This document shows positions 24,156 through 34,399 of a stretch of DNA of 64,000 nt, piece by piece. Below the pieces are notes generated by a model, which searched no databases, was not told where the DNA came from, and saw only the letters and a list, made by a program, of their open reading frames with translations. Origin of the DNA: Bacteroidetes bacterium UBA4414 (lineage in GTDB: Bacteria > Bacteroidota > Bacteroidia > Chitinophagales > Chitinophagaceae). The position numbers and the translations under genes were made by a program. Numbering within the stretch: the stretch's first letter is position 1; every line of letters begins with the position of its first letter. The DNA lies in assembly GCA_002389765.1 (NCBI GenBank), contig DGQM01000024.1, positions 86,512 through 150,511 of the forward strand, given 5' to 3'.

Positions 24156-26669
24156 ATGAAAAGGCCCGACGCAGAACAACTGAAAAAGTGGTGTAATGGC
24201 ACGTTGCTCTTGCAGGAAAGTACTTTGCCCGTAGATGAACTGGTAATAGATACAAGGAAAGTAGCAGAGCCTGAAAAAGCATTGTTCATTGCACTGAAAA
24301 CAAATCGCAGAGACGGACATAGTTTTATACAGCAAGGCTATGAAAAAGGTATCCGCAATTTTTTGATTAGTGAAGATGTAGATGTGCAGCTATACCCTGC
24401 ATCGTCTTTTATAAAAGTGAATGATACGCTGCATGCATTGCAGCAAATAGCTGCAGGCTACAGAAAACAGTTTGATATACCCGTAATTGGCATTACTGGT
24501 AGTAATGGTAAGACGATAGTAAAGGAATGGTTGTACCAATTGCTGGAAGAAAGCTATAATACGGTACGTAGTCCTAAGAGCTACAACTCGCAAATAGGTG
24601 TACCACTGTCTGTTTGGCTACTGGAGCCTGAGCAGCAACTGGCTATCTTTGAGGCAGGTATCTCTCAGCCCGATGAAATGCAGCGACTGGAAAAAATCAT
24701 TCAACCAACCATTGGCGTATTTACCAATATAGGCGAGGCGCATAGCGAAGGTTTCCTGAATAACAGGCAAAAGATAAATGAGAAACTGGGCCTTTTCAGG
24801 AATGTGAAGCAATTGGTTTATTGCATAGACTATCCCGAGTTGAACGAGCTGGTAGTGCATTATAAATCGAACGTACGCAATCATGGAGGAGAGAATCCGC
24901 TACAATTATTTACTTGGTCGCACAAAAATGAAGAAGCAGACCTGTATATACAAGAAGTAAAAACAGATGCTGGAAAGACACACATAACTGCTATCTACAA
25001 AAATGAAATACGCACGATAGCTATACCTTTTCACGATGCTGCATCTGTAGAGAATGCAATACACTGTTGGAGCGTACTGTTGCTGATGGATATAGAACAA
25101 ACCGTGATAGCCGAAAGGATGCAACGTTTGCAACCTGTGTCTATGCGTCTGGAGCTGAGGCATGGCATTAATGATTGTACTATCATCAACGATACGTACA
25201 ATTCTGATATGACATCGCTGATGATAGCGCTTGATTACCTGGAACAGCAAAAACAACATCAGCAGCGTACCGTAATACTGTCCGACCTGCTGCAGATAGC
25301 AAGACCCGATACAGAATTGTATGAAGAAGTGGCAGAGCTCATCAGCCGAATGAACATACAACGCTTTATAGGTATCGGCCCTGCGTTGTACAAACACAAA
25401 TCTATATTCAGGAAGTATAAAAAGCTGCGTAGTATCTTCTTCAAATCGACAGATGAATTCCTGAAAAAATTTCACCTGATAACTTTTGATAACGAGGCGA
25501 TACTGCTGAAAGGTGCGCGTGCCTTTGCTTTTGAGAAGATAGATATGCTGCTGGAGCAACAAGTGCATCAAACAGTATTGTCTATCAATCTATCATCACT
25601 CACACACAACCTGAATGTTTTCAGAAGTAAACTGAAGCCGGGTGTAAAAGTGATGGCAATGGTAAAGGCATTTTCTTATGGTAGTGGTAGTTATGAAATA
25701 GCACACTTGTTGCAATACTCTGGTGTAGATTACTTATCGGTTGCATATACCGATGAAGGTATTATACTACGCAGGGCCGGTATTACCATGCCTATTATGG
25801 TAATGAGTCCTGATGCTTCGTCTTTCGATAGGATGATAGCTTGGAAGCTGGAACCGGAGATATATAATGTGCGCTCGCTTGAATTGTTTACAAGTATTGC
25901 GCAGACACTGCAGGTAAAGAACTACCCGGTGCATATAAAACTGGATACAGGCATGCACCGTCTGGGCTTTATGCCACACGAGTTGGAAGCTTTAATGGAG
26001 CATTGCGATAATAATCCACACATACAGGTAGCAAGTATCTTCAGCCATCTGGCAGCAAGCGAAGACCCGACACTAGATGGGTTTACAGCGCATCAGCGAG
26101 AGCAATTTGAACAAATGAGTCATGCACTGCTGACAAGATTGCCTAATAATCCGCTAAGGCATATCTGTAATTCTGCTGCCATAGCAAGACATCCTGAATT
26201 GCATTATGATATGGTGAGGCTTGGCCTAGGTTTGTATGGTATAGATGGCAGCAAACTATTGCAAAAAGAACTGAAGCAGATTAGTACACTGAAGACAACG
26301 ATTGCCCAAATAAAAACCATACCTGCCGGTGAAACTGTAGGATATGGCCGCAAAGGGCATATAGATAAAGAAACACGCATTGCTACCATCAGTATTGGTT
26401 ATGCAGATGGCTATCCGCGTGCATTGGGTAATGGCAAAGCACATGTATTGGTACACGGTAAGCCTGCAAAATTGGTAGGGGTTGTGTGTATGGATATGTG
26501 TATGATAGATGTATCGGATATTCCTGACGCGAAGGAGGGTGATGAAGTGATGGTGTTTGGACCGCAATTGCCATTGACACAACTTTCAGAATGGGCTGAT
26601 ACTATACCATACGAAATGATGACAGGTATATCGCAAAGAGTGAAAAGGGTGTACGAGAATGAGGTTTAG
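24156..26669 (+). CDS. murF-alr: Bifunctional UDP-MurNAc-tripeptide:D-Ala-D-Ala ligase / alanine racemase (MurF-Alr fusion)
   Basis: An 837-residue fusion that makes D-alanine and adds D-Ala-D-Ala to the peptidoglycan precursor. The MurF half (1 to about 465) has the ATP loop GITGSNGKT (112-120), KSYNSQIGVPLS, FEAGISQPDEM and NDTYNSD. The Alr half (about 470-837) has the PLP lysine Lys504 in MVKAFSYGSG, KLDTGMHRLGF, HICNSAA and the C-terminal VGYGRKG ... ISIGYADGYPR ... VCMDMCMIDVS. This fusion is known from Bacteroidota. Start at 24156 (MKRPDAEQL). Its 3' end overlaps the next convergent gene by 4 bases. Confidence 0.96.
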   Translation: MKRPDAEQLKKWCNGTLLLQESTLPVDELVIDTRKVAEPEKALFIALKTNRRDGHSFIQQGYEKGIRNFLISEDVDVQLYPASSFIKVNDTLHALQQIAAGYRKQFDIPVIGITGSNGKTIVKEWLYQLLEESYNTVRSPKSYNSQIGVPLSVWLLEPEQQLAIFEAGISQPDEMQRLEKIIQPTIGVFTNIGEAHSEGFLNNRQKINEKLGLFRNVKQLVYCIDYPELNELVVHYKSNVRNHGGENPLQLFTWSHKNEEADLYIQEVKTDAGKTHITAIYKNEIRTIAIPFHDAASVENAIHCWSVLLLMDIEQTVIAERMQRLQPVSMRLELRHGINDCTIINDTYNSDMTSLMIALDYLEQQKQHQQRTVILSDLLQIARPDTELYEEVAELISRMNIQRFIGIGPALYKHKSIFRKYKKLRSIFFKSTDEFLKKFHLITFDNEAILLKGARAFAFEKIDMLLEQQVHQTVLSINLSSLTHNLNVFRSKLKPGVKVMAMVKAFSYGSGSYEIAHLLQYSGVDYLSVAYTDEGIILRRAGITMPIMVMSPDASSFDRMIAWKLEPEIYNVRSLELFTSIAQTLQVKNYPVHIKLDTGMHRLGFMPHELEALMEHCDNNPHIQVASIFSHLAASEDPTLDGFTAHQREQFEQMSHALLTRLPNNPLRHICNSAAIARHPELHYDMVRLGLGLYGIDGSKLLQKELKQISTLKTTIAQIKTIPAGETVGYGRKGHIDKETRIATISIGYADGYPRALGNGKAHVLVHGKPAKLVGVVCMDMCMIDVSDIPDAKEGDEVMVFGPQLPLTQLSEWADTIPYEMMTGISQRVKRVYENEV

Positions 26670-27685
26670 TTAGTTTTTACAGCCCTTATGTATTGTATTC
26701 TTTCTGCGTTTGTAAGCTTTAGAATATAGATACCTTTTGTTAAGTTGAGAGTAGCTATTAAAAGGCTATTGTCGATTTTCCCGTTTAATAATTCTTTGCC
26801 TTCTATATTGCATATACTATATGTCATGCCAATACATGCTTCAGGGACTTGTATATAGTCGCTAAATGGATTCGGAGCTATGGTTATGTTTTCTTTGGAA
26901 ATTTGATTGATGCTTGTATAACAATATGGCCCGGCTCTGTCAATTCTTTCAAGCAATTCTACCCCGCAGCTCGGAGTATGAACCTTTATTCGCCAGATGA
27001 TTCTGCAAGTACAACCCAGTGGACAATCACCCCATCCAATAGAGTAGGATAATATAGTGAAGCTATCAGTTATACTGTCTACAGATATATAGTCTCCATC
27101 ACCCACTCTTATATTCACTGCATGAGGAGGGGAGAACCTGCCAATAACACCGTTAATACTTAACCATTCTTTGCCTATTGCATCATGATTGTAGTTTGAA
27201 TCGCTAATTAATGTTAGATACGAAGTGGTAAGGAACTGGTGGTATGAGTAATTGTTGAATTTATATTTCGATAATAATGCCTCTACATTGGTGTTACTAT
27301 TTGGATGGATACCATTGATAATGTCTTTAACCCATTGTTGAGAACTATCTACAATCATTTTAAGTTCTGTTACGCTATGATAGTCGCCGCCTATCAGCAC
27401 ATGAACAAATGGCGATATTATGGTGTCCCTTACAGGCAGTGTACAGTTATAAACCGCCATCAGTGCATTCATAACACTATCTGACCAGAATGATGGGATT
27501 GTTGCGCTGTCTTTATAGTTTGAATTGTATTTAATGATTCTTGAGAGTGCAAGGATGTCTGCATCAGCTTTATATTTGGTTTTGATAGAATCGTTTGCAG
27601 AACAACTTGATGGATATATCTGGGCGATGTTAGTATTAGGTATAACTAACATAAATGCAAGGATAATAGGTAGTAAAACTTTCAT
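26666..27685 (-). CDS. Secreted protein with T9SS sorting domain
   Basis: A 339-residue protein with a signal peptide (MKVLLPIILAFMLVIPNTNIAQ) and a C-terminal type A sorting domain (ITIAPNPFSDYIQV ... KGIYILKL ... YIRAVKTN). The middle has several Cys residues, including CPLGCTC and CGVELLER, and no recognised catalytic domain. It is presumably exported through T9SS. A 7-of-8 box (TACCTTTA, minus 27690-27697) lies just 4 bases before the ATG. Its 3' end overlaps murF-alr by 4 bases. Confidence 0.85.
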   Translation of the reverse strand: MKVLLPIILAFMLVIPNTNIAQIYPSSCSANDSIKTKYKADADILALSRIIKYNSNYKDSATIPSFWSDSVMNALMAVYNCTLPVRDTIISPFVHVLIGGDYHSVTELKMIVDSSQQWVKDIINGIHPNSNTNVEALLSKYKFNNYSYHQFLTTSYLTLISDSNYNHDAIGKEWLSINGVIGRFSPPHAVNIRVGDGDYISVDSITDSFTILSYSIGWGDCPLGCTCRIIWRIKVHTPSCGVELLERIDRAGPYCYTSINQISKENITIAPNPFSDYIQVPEACIGMTYSICNIEGKELLNGKIDNSLLIATLNLTKGIYILKLTNAERIQYIRAVKTN

Positions 27686-27711
27686 ATTTTAAAGGTAGGT
27701 ATTTGAATGGA

Positions 27712-27741
27712 AAGTAAAAAGCCGCTGTAATCAGCGGCTTT
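27712..27741 (-). terminator. Terminator after the E2 gene
   Basis: A 10-bp stem AAAGCCGCTG / CAGCGGCTTT with a 4-base loop; on the minus strand it is followed by TTACTTT. It begins 25 bases after the E2 stop. Confidence 0.8.
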
Positions 27742-27766
27742 CATTATATTAAATAGATTGGTTTTA

Positions 27767-29116
27767 TTATACTTCCCTGCTTGGGTCGAATGCTTCCAGC
27801 TCGTTTGCAACGGCTGTCAGGAAACTTGCACCTAGCGAGCCATCTACGATGCGGTGATCGTAACTCATGGAGAGATACATCATGTGGCGGATAGCAATTA
27901 CATCACCGTTTTCTGTTTCCAGTACCATCGGGCGTTTTTTGATGCTACCTACTGCCATGATAGCCACCTGTGGTTGGTTGATGATTGGTGTACCCATCAG
28001 GCTACCGAATGTACCAACGTTTGTTAGCGTAAAGGTACCACCTTGTGTATCGTCAGCTTTCAGTTTATTGTTACGCGCAGCGTTAGCCAGTCCGTTTACA
28101 TCTTTAGTAATACCCAGCAGGTTTTTAGTATCCGAGTTTTTGATAACCGGTACTATCAGGTTGCCACTTGGCAATGCTGTAGCCATACCGATGTTGATGT
28201 CTTTTTTAACGATGATTTTATCACCATCAACACTACTGTTTATCATCGGGTATTTGCGAATACAATTCACTATAGCCTCGATGAAGATTGGTGTGAAAGT
28301 GATTTTCTCACCATATTTTTTCTCGAAAGAGTTTTTAACCTTATTGCGCCAGTTAACGATGTTGGTAACATCGCACTCTGTAAAGCTGGTAACGTGCGGA
28401 GACGTAGCCTTGCTGCGAACCATGTGGTCTGCGATCAGCTTGCGCATACGGTCCATTTCTATTATCTCTACATTGTTGCCATAGTTGGCAGCAGGTGTTG
28501 GCGCCGGTTGTGGTGCAGGTGCAGCTGCAACAGGTGCCGGTTGTGGTGCAGGCGCAGCTGCTTGTGTCACAGGAGCCGCAACAGGTGCTGCGTTGCCTCT
28601 GTTGGCCAGGTAGTTAAGAATATCTTTTTTAGTAACACGTCCTTCACTGCCAGTACCAGGGATAGCTTCCAGTTCTGCCATACCGATACCTTCTTTAGCA
28701 GCAATATTCAGTACCAGTGGCGAGTAGAAACGCGCGCCACCATCGCCACTACTAACAACTGGTGCAGCGCTAGGAGCCGCAACAGGTGCTGCTTGCGCTG
28801 CAGGAGCGGCTACGACAGCAGCCGGTGCAGGTGCTGCGGCAACAGGTTGTGGTGCAGGTGCAGCAACACTACCGCCTGCAGTATCTATACGCGCTATTAC
28901 AGTACCTACAGGTACTACGTCGTTTTCTTTAAATAATATCTCGGTAATAGTACCTGCAGCTGTAGATGGCACTTCACTATCTACTTTGTCTGTAGCTATT
29001 TCCAGAATTGTTTCATCCATTCTCACGGTATCACCCGGCTTTTTGTGCCATTTCAGCACGGTAGCTTCCATGATACTTTCACCCATCTTAGGCATTACCA
29101 AATCAACAACTGCCAT
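27767..29116 (-). CDS. 2-oxo acid dehydrogenase E2 (dihydrolipoamide acyltransferase)
   Basis: A 449-residue E2 core protein. One lipoyl domain (1-77) carries the lipoylated Lys44 in EIATDKVDSEVP. Ala/Pro/Gln-rich linkers flank a peripheral subunit-binding domain (YSPLVLNIAAKEG ... GSEGRVTKKDIL). The catalytic domain (about 220-449) ends with the active-site motif YDHRIVDG. It transfers acyl groups to CoA in a pyruvate, branched-chain or 2-oxoglutarate dehydrogenase complex; the sequence alone does not settle which. No E1 or E3 gene is adjacent. Box at 29157-29164, 40 bases upstream. Confidence 0.93.
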   Translation of the reverse strand: MAVVDLVMPKMGESIMEATVLKWHKKPGDTVRMDETILEIATDKVDSEVPSTAAGTITEILFKENDVVPVGTVIARIDTAGGSVAAPAPQPVAAAPAPAAVVAAPAAQAAPVAAPSAAPVVSSGDGGARFYSPLVLNIAAKEGIGMAELEAIPGTGSEGRVTKKDILNYLANRGNAAPVAAPVTQAAAPAPQPAPVAAAPAPQPAPTPAANYGNNVEIIEMDRMRKLIADHMVRSKATSPHVTSFTECDVTNIVNWRNKVKNSFEKKYGEKITFTPIFIEAIVNCIRKYPMINSSVDGDKIIVKKDINIGMATALPSGNLIVPVIKNSDTKNLLGITKDVNGLANAARNNKLKADDTQGGTFTLTNVGTFGSLMGTPIINQPQVAIMAVGSIKKRPMVLETENGDVIAIRHMMYLSMSYDHRIVDGSLGASFLTAVANELEAFDPSREV

Positions 29117-29156
29117 ATGTGTATGTTAATTATAATTTATTAGCAATAACGCGGTA

Positions 29157-29164
29157 CAAAAATA
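29157..29164 (-). promoter_or_regulatory. -7 box TATTTTTG of the E2 gene
   Basis: An exact TAnnTTTG element on the minus strand, 40 bases before the start codon. Confidence 0.5.
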
Positions 29165-29274
29165 ATCAAATGAAGGGCAAAAGTATAATTTACCTGTCAG
29201 AGTAAGCAGATATAGTTTATTTTATCTTTTTTTACGTTCAGATACATCAGGCACAAAGCAGTACAGACGGGCAT

Positions 29275-30660
29275 ATGTTGTTCAATTCCTTACAGTTTCT
29301 TGTTTTTTTTATGGTTGTAACCCTATGGTTCTACAGCCTGAAAACACAAAAAAGCCGCAATTTGCTGCTGCTGATAGCCAGTTGCTATTTCTACATGTCT
29401 TTTGTGCCCAAATACATCCTGATACTGGGTGCTACTATTATCATAGACTACATAGCCGGTATATTAATAGAAAGAACACAGGGTAAAGGTAGAAGACTAT
29501 GGCTTATTATGAGCCTGATTGCCAATATCGGCATACTGGCATACTACAAGTACTTCAATTTTCTGGCAGAAAACCTGAATGTGTTGCTGCATCTGGCAAG
29601 CATTGATAAGCAATATAGCCTAATGGATATTGTATTGCCTGTAGGTCTATCATTCCACACGTTTCAGGCTATGAGCTATACCATAGAGGTATACAGGGGC
29701 AATCAACAAGCCGAACGCAACTTGGCTACTTATGCATTGTACGTCATGTTTTACCCCCAACTGGTAGCAGGGCCTATAGAACGCCCGCAAAATATACTGC
29801 CGCAACTACACGAATACCGCCCTTATTATTGGGAGCATGTAAAAGAAGGATTGACTAGAATGTTCTGGGGTTTCTTTAAAAAAGTAGTGATTGCAGATAG
29901 GCTGGCAATGGTGGTAGATCATACATTCGATAATTATACATCATCGGCTTGGTATGTATTGGCCATAGGCGCTGTATTCTATTCCTTCCAGATATATTGC
30001 GATTTCTCCGGCTATTGCGATATAGGCATTGGTGCAGCTAGGGTGATGAATATTAAACTGATGGAAAATTTTTCTCAGCCATATACATCATTCAACATTA
30101 CTACATTTTGGAAGCGTTGGCATATGTCGCTCTCGGGTTGGTTCAGAGATTATGTGTACATACCACTGGGGGGAAATAGAAAAGGAGAGTTGCGCAGGCG
30201 TATAAATGTATTTATCGTTTTCTTGCTGAGTGGTTTGTGGCATGGTGCCAACTGGACGTTTGTAATGTGGGGAGGATTGCATGGTTTATTGGTAACGGTG
30301 TTTCCGGGTAGTGGTGAAAAACCCAAGTCGCTGGCTGTAAACACATTGAAAGCCATCATTACATTTATTGCTGTTACGATACTATGGATATTCTTCCGTG
30401 CAAGCAATATCAGTCAGGCACTGGTATATTTAGCAAACATACTCCGTCTGCAAGGTGGAGATGCTGCAATGGGTTTGAACATAGCAGAGCTTTTGTTTTC
30501 AGTGTTATTGATAATCGTAATGATGTTAAAAGAGTTTCGCGTGCAGGGGTATAAGATGCAGAGCGATAAGGATTTTTACATCTACACTACGGCTATGGTT
30601 GCACTTTGTTATATGTTTGGTGTGTTTAGTGAAAATCAATTTATCTATTTTCAGTTTTAG
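29275..30660 (+). CDS. MBOAT-family O-acyltransferase (AlgI-like)
   Basis: A 461-residue multi-pass membrane acyltransferase. The catalytic His323 lies in LLSGLWHGANWTF. Other family stretches are PVGLSFHTFQAMSYTIEVYRG, YPQLVAGPIERP and FWKRWHMSLSGWFRDYVYIPLGG. AlgI-type proteins pass acetyl groups across the inner membrane for polysaccharide O-acetylation. The next gene, 3 bases downstream, encodes an AlgX/AlgJ-like SGNH protein, the usual periplasmic partner. The acceptor glycan is unknown and no alginate genes are nearby. Confidence 0.94.
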   Translation: MLFNSLQFLVFFMVVTLWFYSLKTQKSRNLLLLIASCYFYMSFVPKYILILGATIIIDYIAGILIERTQGKGRRLWLIMSLIANIGILAYYKYFNFLAENLNVLLHLASIDKQYSLMDIVLPVGLSFHTFQAMSYTIEVYRGNQQAERNLATYALYVMFYPQLVAGPIERPQNILPQLHEYRPYYWEHVKEGLTRMFWGFFKKVVIADRLAMVVDHTFDNYTSSAWYVLAIGAVFYSFQIYCDFSGYCDIGIGAARVMNIKLMENFSQPYTSFNITTFWKRWHMSLSGWFRDYVYIPLGGNRKGELRRRINVFIVFLLSGLWHGANWTFVMWGGLHGLLVTVFPGSGEKPKSLAVNTLKAIITFIAVTILWIFFRASNISQALVYLANILRLQGGDAAMGLNIAELLFSVLLIIVMMLKEFRVQGYKMQSDKDFYIYTTAMVALCYMFGVFSENQFIYFQF

Positions 30661-30663
30661 AAG

Positions 30664-31728
30664 ATGTTGAAAAGGGTATTGACATATTGCTTGATAGTTT
30701 TGGGGTTGGCAGTCTTGTTTCTGTCTACCTCGAAAGATATGATGCAGAAAATATCTGATGCGCGTAATGAACACGATGAGTGGTGGGGTTCACATTTTGC
30801 ATACGAGGGCGATCTGGTAGGTATGTCTTATCTGTATTACGTAAAGGACTTTCACAAGCCAAGGCAAAGAGTATTTGCGCCGCGCAATTGTGATAATGGA
30901 AAGGCCGTAAATCTTGTTTTGTCGGGCGATAGCTATACCATGCATTTTCGCGATACAGATTTTTGTGCAGACAGATTTCAGTATGGAAGACGATTTTTTG
31001 GCTCATTGGATTATGAAATAGATAGTTCTAAGAAAAACGTACTAATAATCGAAAGCACTGAAAGAGTAGTAAGGAACTATTTTGCAAATAACAGAATGGC
31101 TAATGAAGTAAAACTGAAAGTTGTCAAAACAGAACTTACGTTTATTGCAAACAAAGTTAATGGTATAGTACAAGCAGGAATTACAGTGCCTGATTTCACT
31201 ATCTTTTTTAACGATAATATTAATCAGAATATTGAATACAATTTGTTCAACTATAACTTCATTAGCCCTATTAGGAAACTAAAAGCACTAATGACTTACA
31301 AGGCCTTCAATAGAGCATCAGGTAATGTAGTTGTTGCCGATAATGGAGATAGGATTTTTTTAAAGGAGACAACATCGGATAAGCAGAAAGAAGGATACGC
31401 TACACCTATATCAGATAAAGAAATCGATAAACTTGTTGAGGTGTTCAATGATTTGAATGCAAGGTACAAAGCTGCAGGTTTTGATGATGTGTATTTATCA
31501 TTAATACCCAATGCGGTTACTATTTATCAGCCTGAAGGATACAACATGCTGATACCTCGCATCCAAAATAATAAGGCGCTGAAGATGAAGGTGATTGACA
31601 TTTATACACCTTTCATGCAAAAGCCTGATGGAATGTTCTGGAAAGGAGATACACACTGGAGCAATGCAGGTGCAGATGTATGGTTGAAGATTGTGAATAG
31701 AGTGCTATCAGATACTACCGCGATATAG
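30664..31728 (+). CDS. AlgX/AlgJ-like SGNH-fold protein, partner of the MBOAT acyltransferase
   Basis: A 354-residue protein with one N-terminal membrane helix (LTYCLIVLGLAVLFLST) and an extracytoplasmic domain. The SGNH nucleophile motif is LSGDSYT with Ser90, and the distal D-x-H motif is KGDTHWSNAG (Asp329, His331). This combination marks the AlgX/AlgJ group, which transfers the acetyl group delivered by an MBOAT protein onto a sugar. The start is 3 bases after the MBOAT stop, so the two are co-transcribed. Its 3' end overlaps convergent lptD by 14 bases. Confidence 0.85.
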   Translation: MLKRVLTYCLIVLGLAVLFLSTSKDMMQKISDARNEHDEWWGSHFAYEGDLVGMSYLYYVKDFHKPRQRVFAPRNCDNGKAVNLVLSGDSYTMHFRDTDFCADRFQYGRRFFGSLDYEIDSSKKNVLIIESTERVVRNYFANNRMANEVKLKVVKTELTFIANKVNGIVQAGITVPDFTIFFNDNINQNIEYNLFNYNFISPIRKLKALMTYKAFNRASGNVVVADNGDRIFLKETTSDKQKEGYATPISDKEIDKLVEVFNDLNARYKAAGFDDVYLSLIPNAVTIYQPEGYNMLIPRIQNNKALKMKVIDIYTPFMQKPDGMFWKGDTHWSNAGADVWLKIVNRVLSDTTAI

Positions 31729-34390
31729 ATTCGGTATAATCCTTCCTTCTGACAAGTTTCAGGTCTTGCAATACCGACGCTTTTACTTGTAGTGTAAACG
31801 CATAGTATTTACGAGGGCCAAATGGTACAGTACTCATACGTAACTCCCAGCAGTGCATATCGCGATATATGTCTATAGAAGTTATGGCCAACTCTTTTGC
31901 TACAAGATTGTATCCTGTACGAACACCAAGCTTCCAACGTGGGGTAATATTAACATCCGTGTTCAACTCCAGATAGTGTTGAGATACAACCAGCGTATCT
32001 CTTTTTGAAAATGAAGAGTATTGTTTTGCTAACCCTAAGGAGTAATTAATACTCATATTAAAAGGTATATTGAAATCTACATAGTCATCATACCTGCCAT
32101 ACATCATCAAACGCCTGTATTCATCAGAGCCGGATATATTTTTGTTTTCTTTTTTCTTTTTGTTCAGGCTAGTGCTAAAACCTACATATGCATTCTGAAA
32201 ACGTACTAATCCACCATGCCCGTTCCATTGCAAATCTCTGCTTCTGCGTCCGTTCTGATAGTCGAATGCATAAGGGTCAAAGCTTGCATTAGCATTCATG
32301 TTTACTACATTGAATAGCATTGTAGTAAAACTCATATTGAAGTTGCTCCAGTTGAAAGAGTCTGCTGCCAGGTTATAGCTTCCATTAATCTTGAAGTTAT
32401 CAATCAGCCGGATGTTCTTAAAGCCTGTTGTGTCTTTGCCACTACGTACTTTTACTTGCAGGTTATTATCGATACCGAAGCCTACGGCACTGCGCATATT
32501 ACCAAACTGATTCAGGCCGGGAATAAATTCATTGCCTTCGTATGCCGATTGATATATGGGTGCTCCCGTAGCATCCAGCCTTGTGCGATATCCGTAATAA
32601 AATGGGTTTGCAGCATAATCCGGTACATAGCCAAAGCTGGCTTCCGGAGATAGTACGTGTCTGATGCCGGCAATTTTGCTGCCTTTCTTAAACATCTTCA
32701 TGCCGTATATCTGTGTATAGAAACGTACGCTCGCATCAAAATCTCGCGCAGTGTAGAAGCCTCTGTATGTAGTAGTGTCAAGACGCGCATTGGCAATGTC
32801 GTAAGACTTATACATGCGCCGCGTCATCCAGTACTCTTTGTAGTTAACATTCATGCTCATTTTAATAAAGCGCAGAACATTGTAAGAAGCACTTACAGGT
32901 ATGCTGTGTTGTATACCATTGACCATTGGGTCTAAAGACAGTTTACTGAAGCTGAAAGAGGAATCGTAAAACTGTAGTTTGTTTCTGGCGTCAAATGTGT
33001 ATTGTACTGTTATTTTGTCATACCAGTGTTCGCCTACACGCTTCTTACTCTGAAAAGGATTGAAGCCATTGACGAAAAAGCTGACAGAAGGTAAGGTTAC
33101 ATTTACAATCCTAGATTGCGTGTTTTGAGAGTGATTAGCACCAATGGTGAGAGATATTGGTTTGTTTTGCCAACGCTTAGTATATGTAATGTTCGATTGA
33201 TATTGGTTTTGTAGTATCTGGTTAGCGATGTAGCTATTGTTAGCATTGTAGGTAGATGTACCTGCATCCACTTTTGCATTGAAGCTAACGCCGGGGCGCG
33301 ATTTAGGGTCGGATTGGTGCAGCCATTGTATATTGAAGTCTTTTACAATTTGCGAATTGCTCTCGTATGTTTCACCAATTTTTGAGTAAGCATATCTAAA
33401 TGATATGGCTCCATTATACTTATACCTGTTTGTGTATTGGCTAAACATATTAGCGGCCCAACTACCTTTTGTATAAAAATTTGCTTCTGCAAGCAAATCT
33501 ACTTTGTCGGAGATGCTGAAATAATAACCACCATTCAATAACCCAAGGCCTTTTCTTTCATCTACAGTATAAGTAGGTATTTTGAAGCCTGAGCGCTGCC
33601 CTTGTGTAATTGGGAATAATCCAAACGGCAGAAACAAGGGAGTAGGTATCTTTTCAATCCTGATGTTGGCAGGGCCGGATGCTACGATACGGTTAGGTAT
33701 CAGCTTTATTTTTTGCGCATAGATGCCAAAGTGAGGCTCGTCAAGCGCACAAGTAGTGTATACGCTATGCAAACCATATATACTCTGGTCGGGGTTGCGC
33801 TTTACCTGTTCGCTAATCACAAAGCCCTCACCATATTGCGAATGTGCATTGCGAACAATAGCACGTTTGCTTTTGAAGTTGTATTGTAGCGAATCGTAAG
33901 TGAATTTTTCCTGCCCTTGGGTAAACTCCGGTTTACCCTTTGCTGCAATGGCACTGTCTTCAGACAAGGCAGCTATTACAATGTTTTTTGATTGCTGATA
34001 GGATACTTTGTGAGCACTCAATTTCATCTCTTCAAAACTCACTTTTGCGCTACCATACAGTTCAAACATGTTTTCGCTCATGTTGAGTACGGCAGAGTCA
34101 GCTGCTTCAGCTGTTACTACATTCGGCAGCGCATCAGGAGATATTTTGATGCCCAATCGTTCTTCTAGGCTGTTTTTTGCTGTTGAGTCTTTTTTTGTGC
34201 TAACACTGTCTTTGGCAAGAAGACTGTCTGCTTTTATTGTATCTGCAGTCAGGCGTATGGTAGTATCGGGTACTTGCTGGGCATGCGCATATTTTATGTT
34301 TGTTAATACAAGCATAAAAATTACAACCGTTATAAGACTAAAACGGTGGCAGCTTGGGAAATTTGAGATAATTTTACCACGCAGGCTCAT
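31715..34390 (-). CDS. lptD: LPS-assembly outer membrane protein LptD
   Basis: An 891-residue outer membrane protein. After the signal (ending YAHAQ) it has a periplasmic OstA/LptA-like beta-jellyroll (about 70-260: ELYGSAKVSFEEMKLSAHKVSYQ ... GEGFVISEQVKRN) and a long beta-barrel with alternating aromatic strands ending VLQDLKLVRRKDY. It inserts LPS into the outer membrane. The ATG at 34390 (MSLRGKIIS) is preferred; the TTG at 34402 is part of the promoter box. It is divergent from an amidase gene, and lptB lies elsewhere in the window. Confidence 0.92.
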   Translation of the reverse strand: MSLRGKIISNFPSCHRFSLITVVIFMLVLTNIKYAHAQQVPDTTIRLTADTIKADSLLAKDSVSTKKDSTAKNSLEERLGIKISPDALPNVVTAEAADSAVLNMSENMFELYGSAKVSFEEMKLSAHKVSYQQSKNIVIAALSEDSAIAAKGKPEFTQGQEKFTYDSLQYNFKSKRAIVRNAHSQYGEGFVISEQVKRNPDQSIYGLHSVYTTCALDEPHFGIYAQKIKLIPNRIVASGPANIRIEKIPTPLFLPFGLFPITQGQRSGFKIPTYTVDERKGLGLLNGGYYFSISDKVDLLAEANFYTKGSWAANMFSQYTNRYKYNGAISFRYAYSKIGETYESNSQIVKDFNIQWLHQSDPKSRPGVSFNAKVDAGTSTYNANNSYIANQILQNQYQSNITYTKRWQNKPISLTIGANHSQNTQSRIVNVTLPSVSFFVNGFNPFQSKKRVGEHWYDKITVQYTFDARNKLQFYDSSFSFSKLSLDPMVNGIQHSIPVSASYNVLRFIKMSMNVNYKEYWMTRRMYKSYDIANARLDTTTYRGFYTARDFDASVRFYTQIYGMKMFKKGSKIAGIRHVLSPEASFGYVPDYAANPFYYGYRTRLDATGAPIYQSAYEGNEFIPGLNQFGNMRSAVGFGIDNNLQVKVRSGKDTTGFKNIRLIDNFKINGSYNLAADSFNWSNFNMSFTTMLFNVVNMNANASFDPYAFDYQNGRRSRDLQWNGHGGLVRFQNAYVGFSTSLNKKKKENKNISGSDEYRRLMMYGRYDDYVDFNIPFNMSINYSLGLAKQYSSFSKRDTLVVSQHYLELNTDVNITPRWKLGVRTGYNLVAKELAITSIDIYRDMHCWELRMSTVPFGPRKYYAFTLQVKASVLQDLKLVRRKDYTESISR

Positions 34391-34399
34391 GAACGGACG

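Noticed and set aside
28043..28936. A 297-codon plus-strand open frame antisense to the E2 gene
   Set aside because: It is the reverse complement of the Ala/Pro-rich linkers of E2; the predicted protein is Cys/Arg-rich low complexity with no domain.
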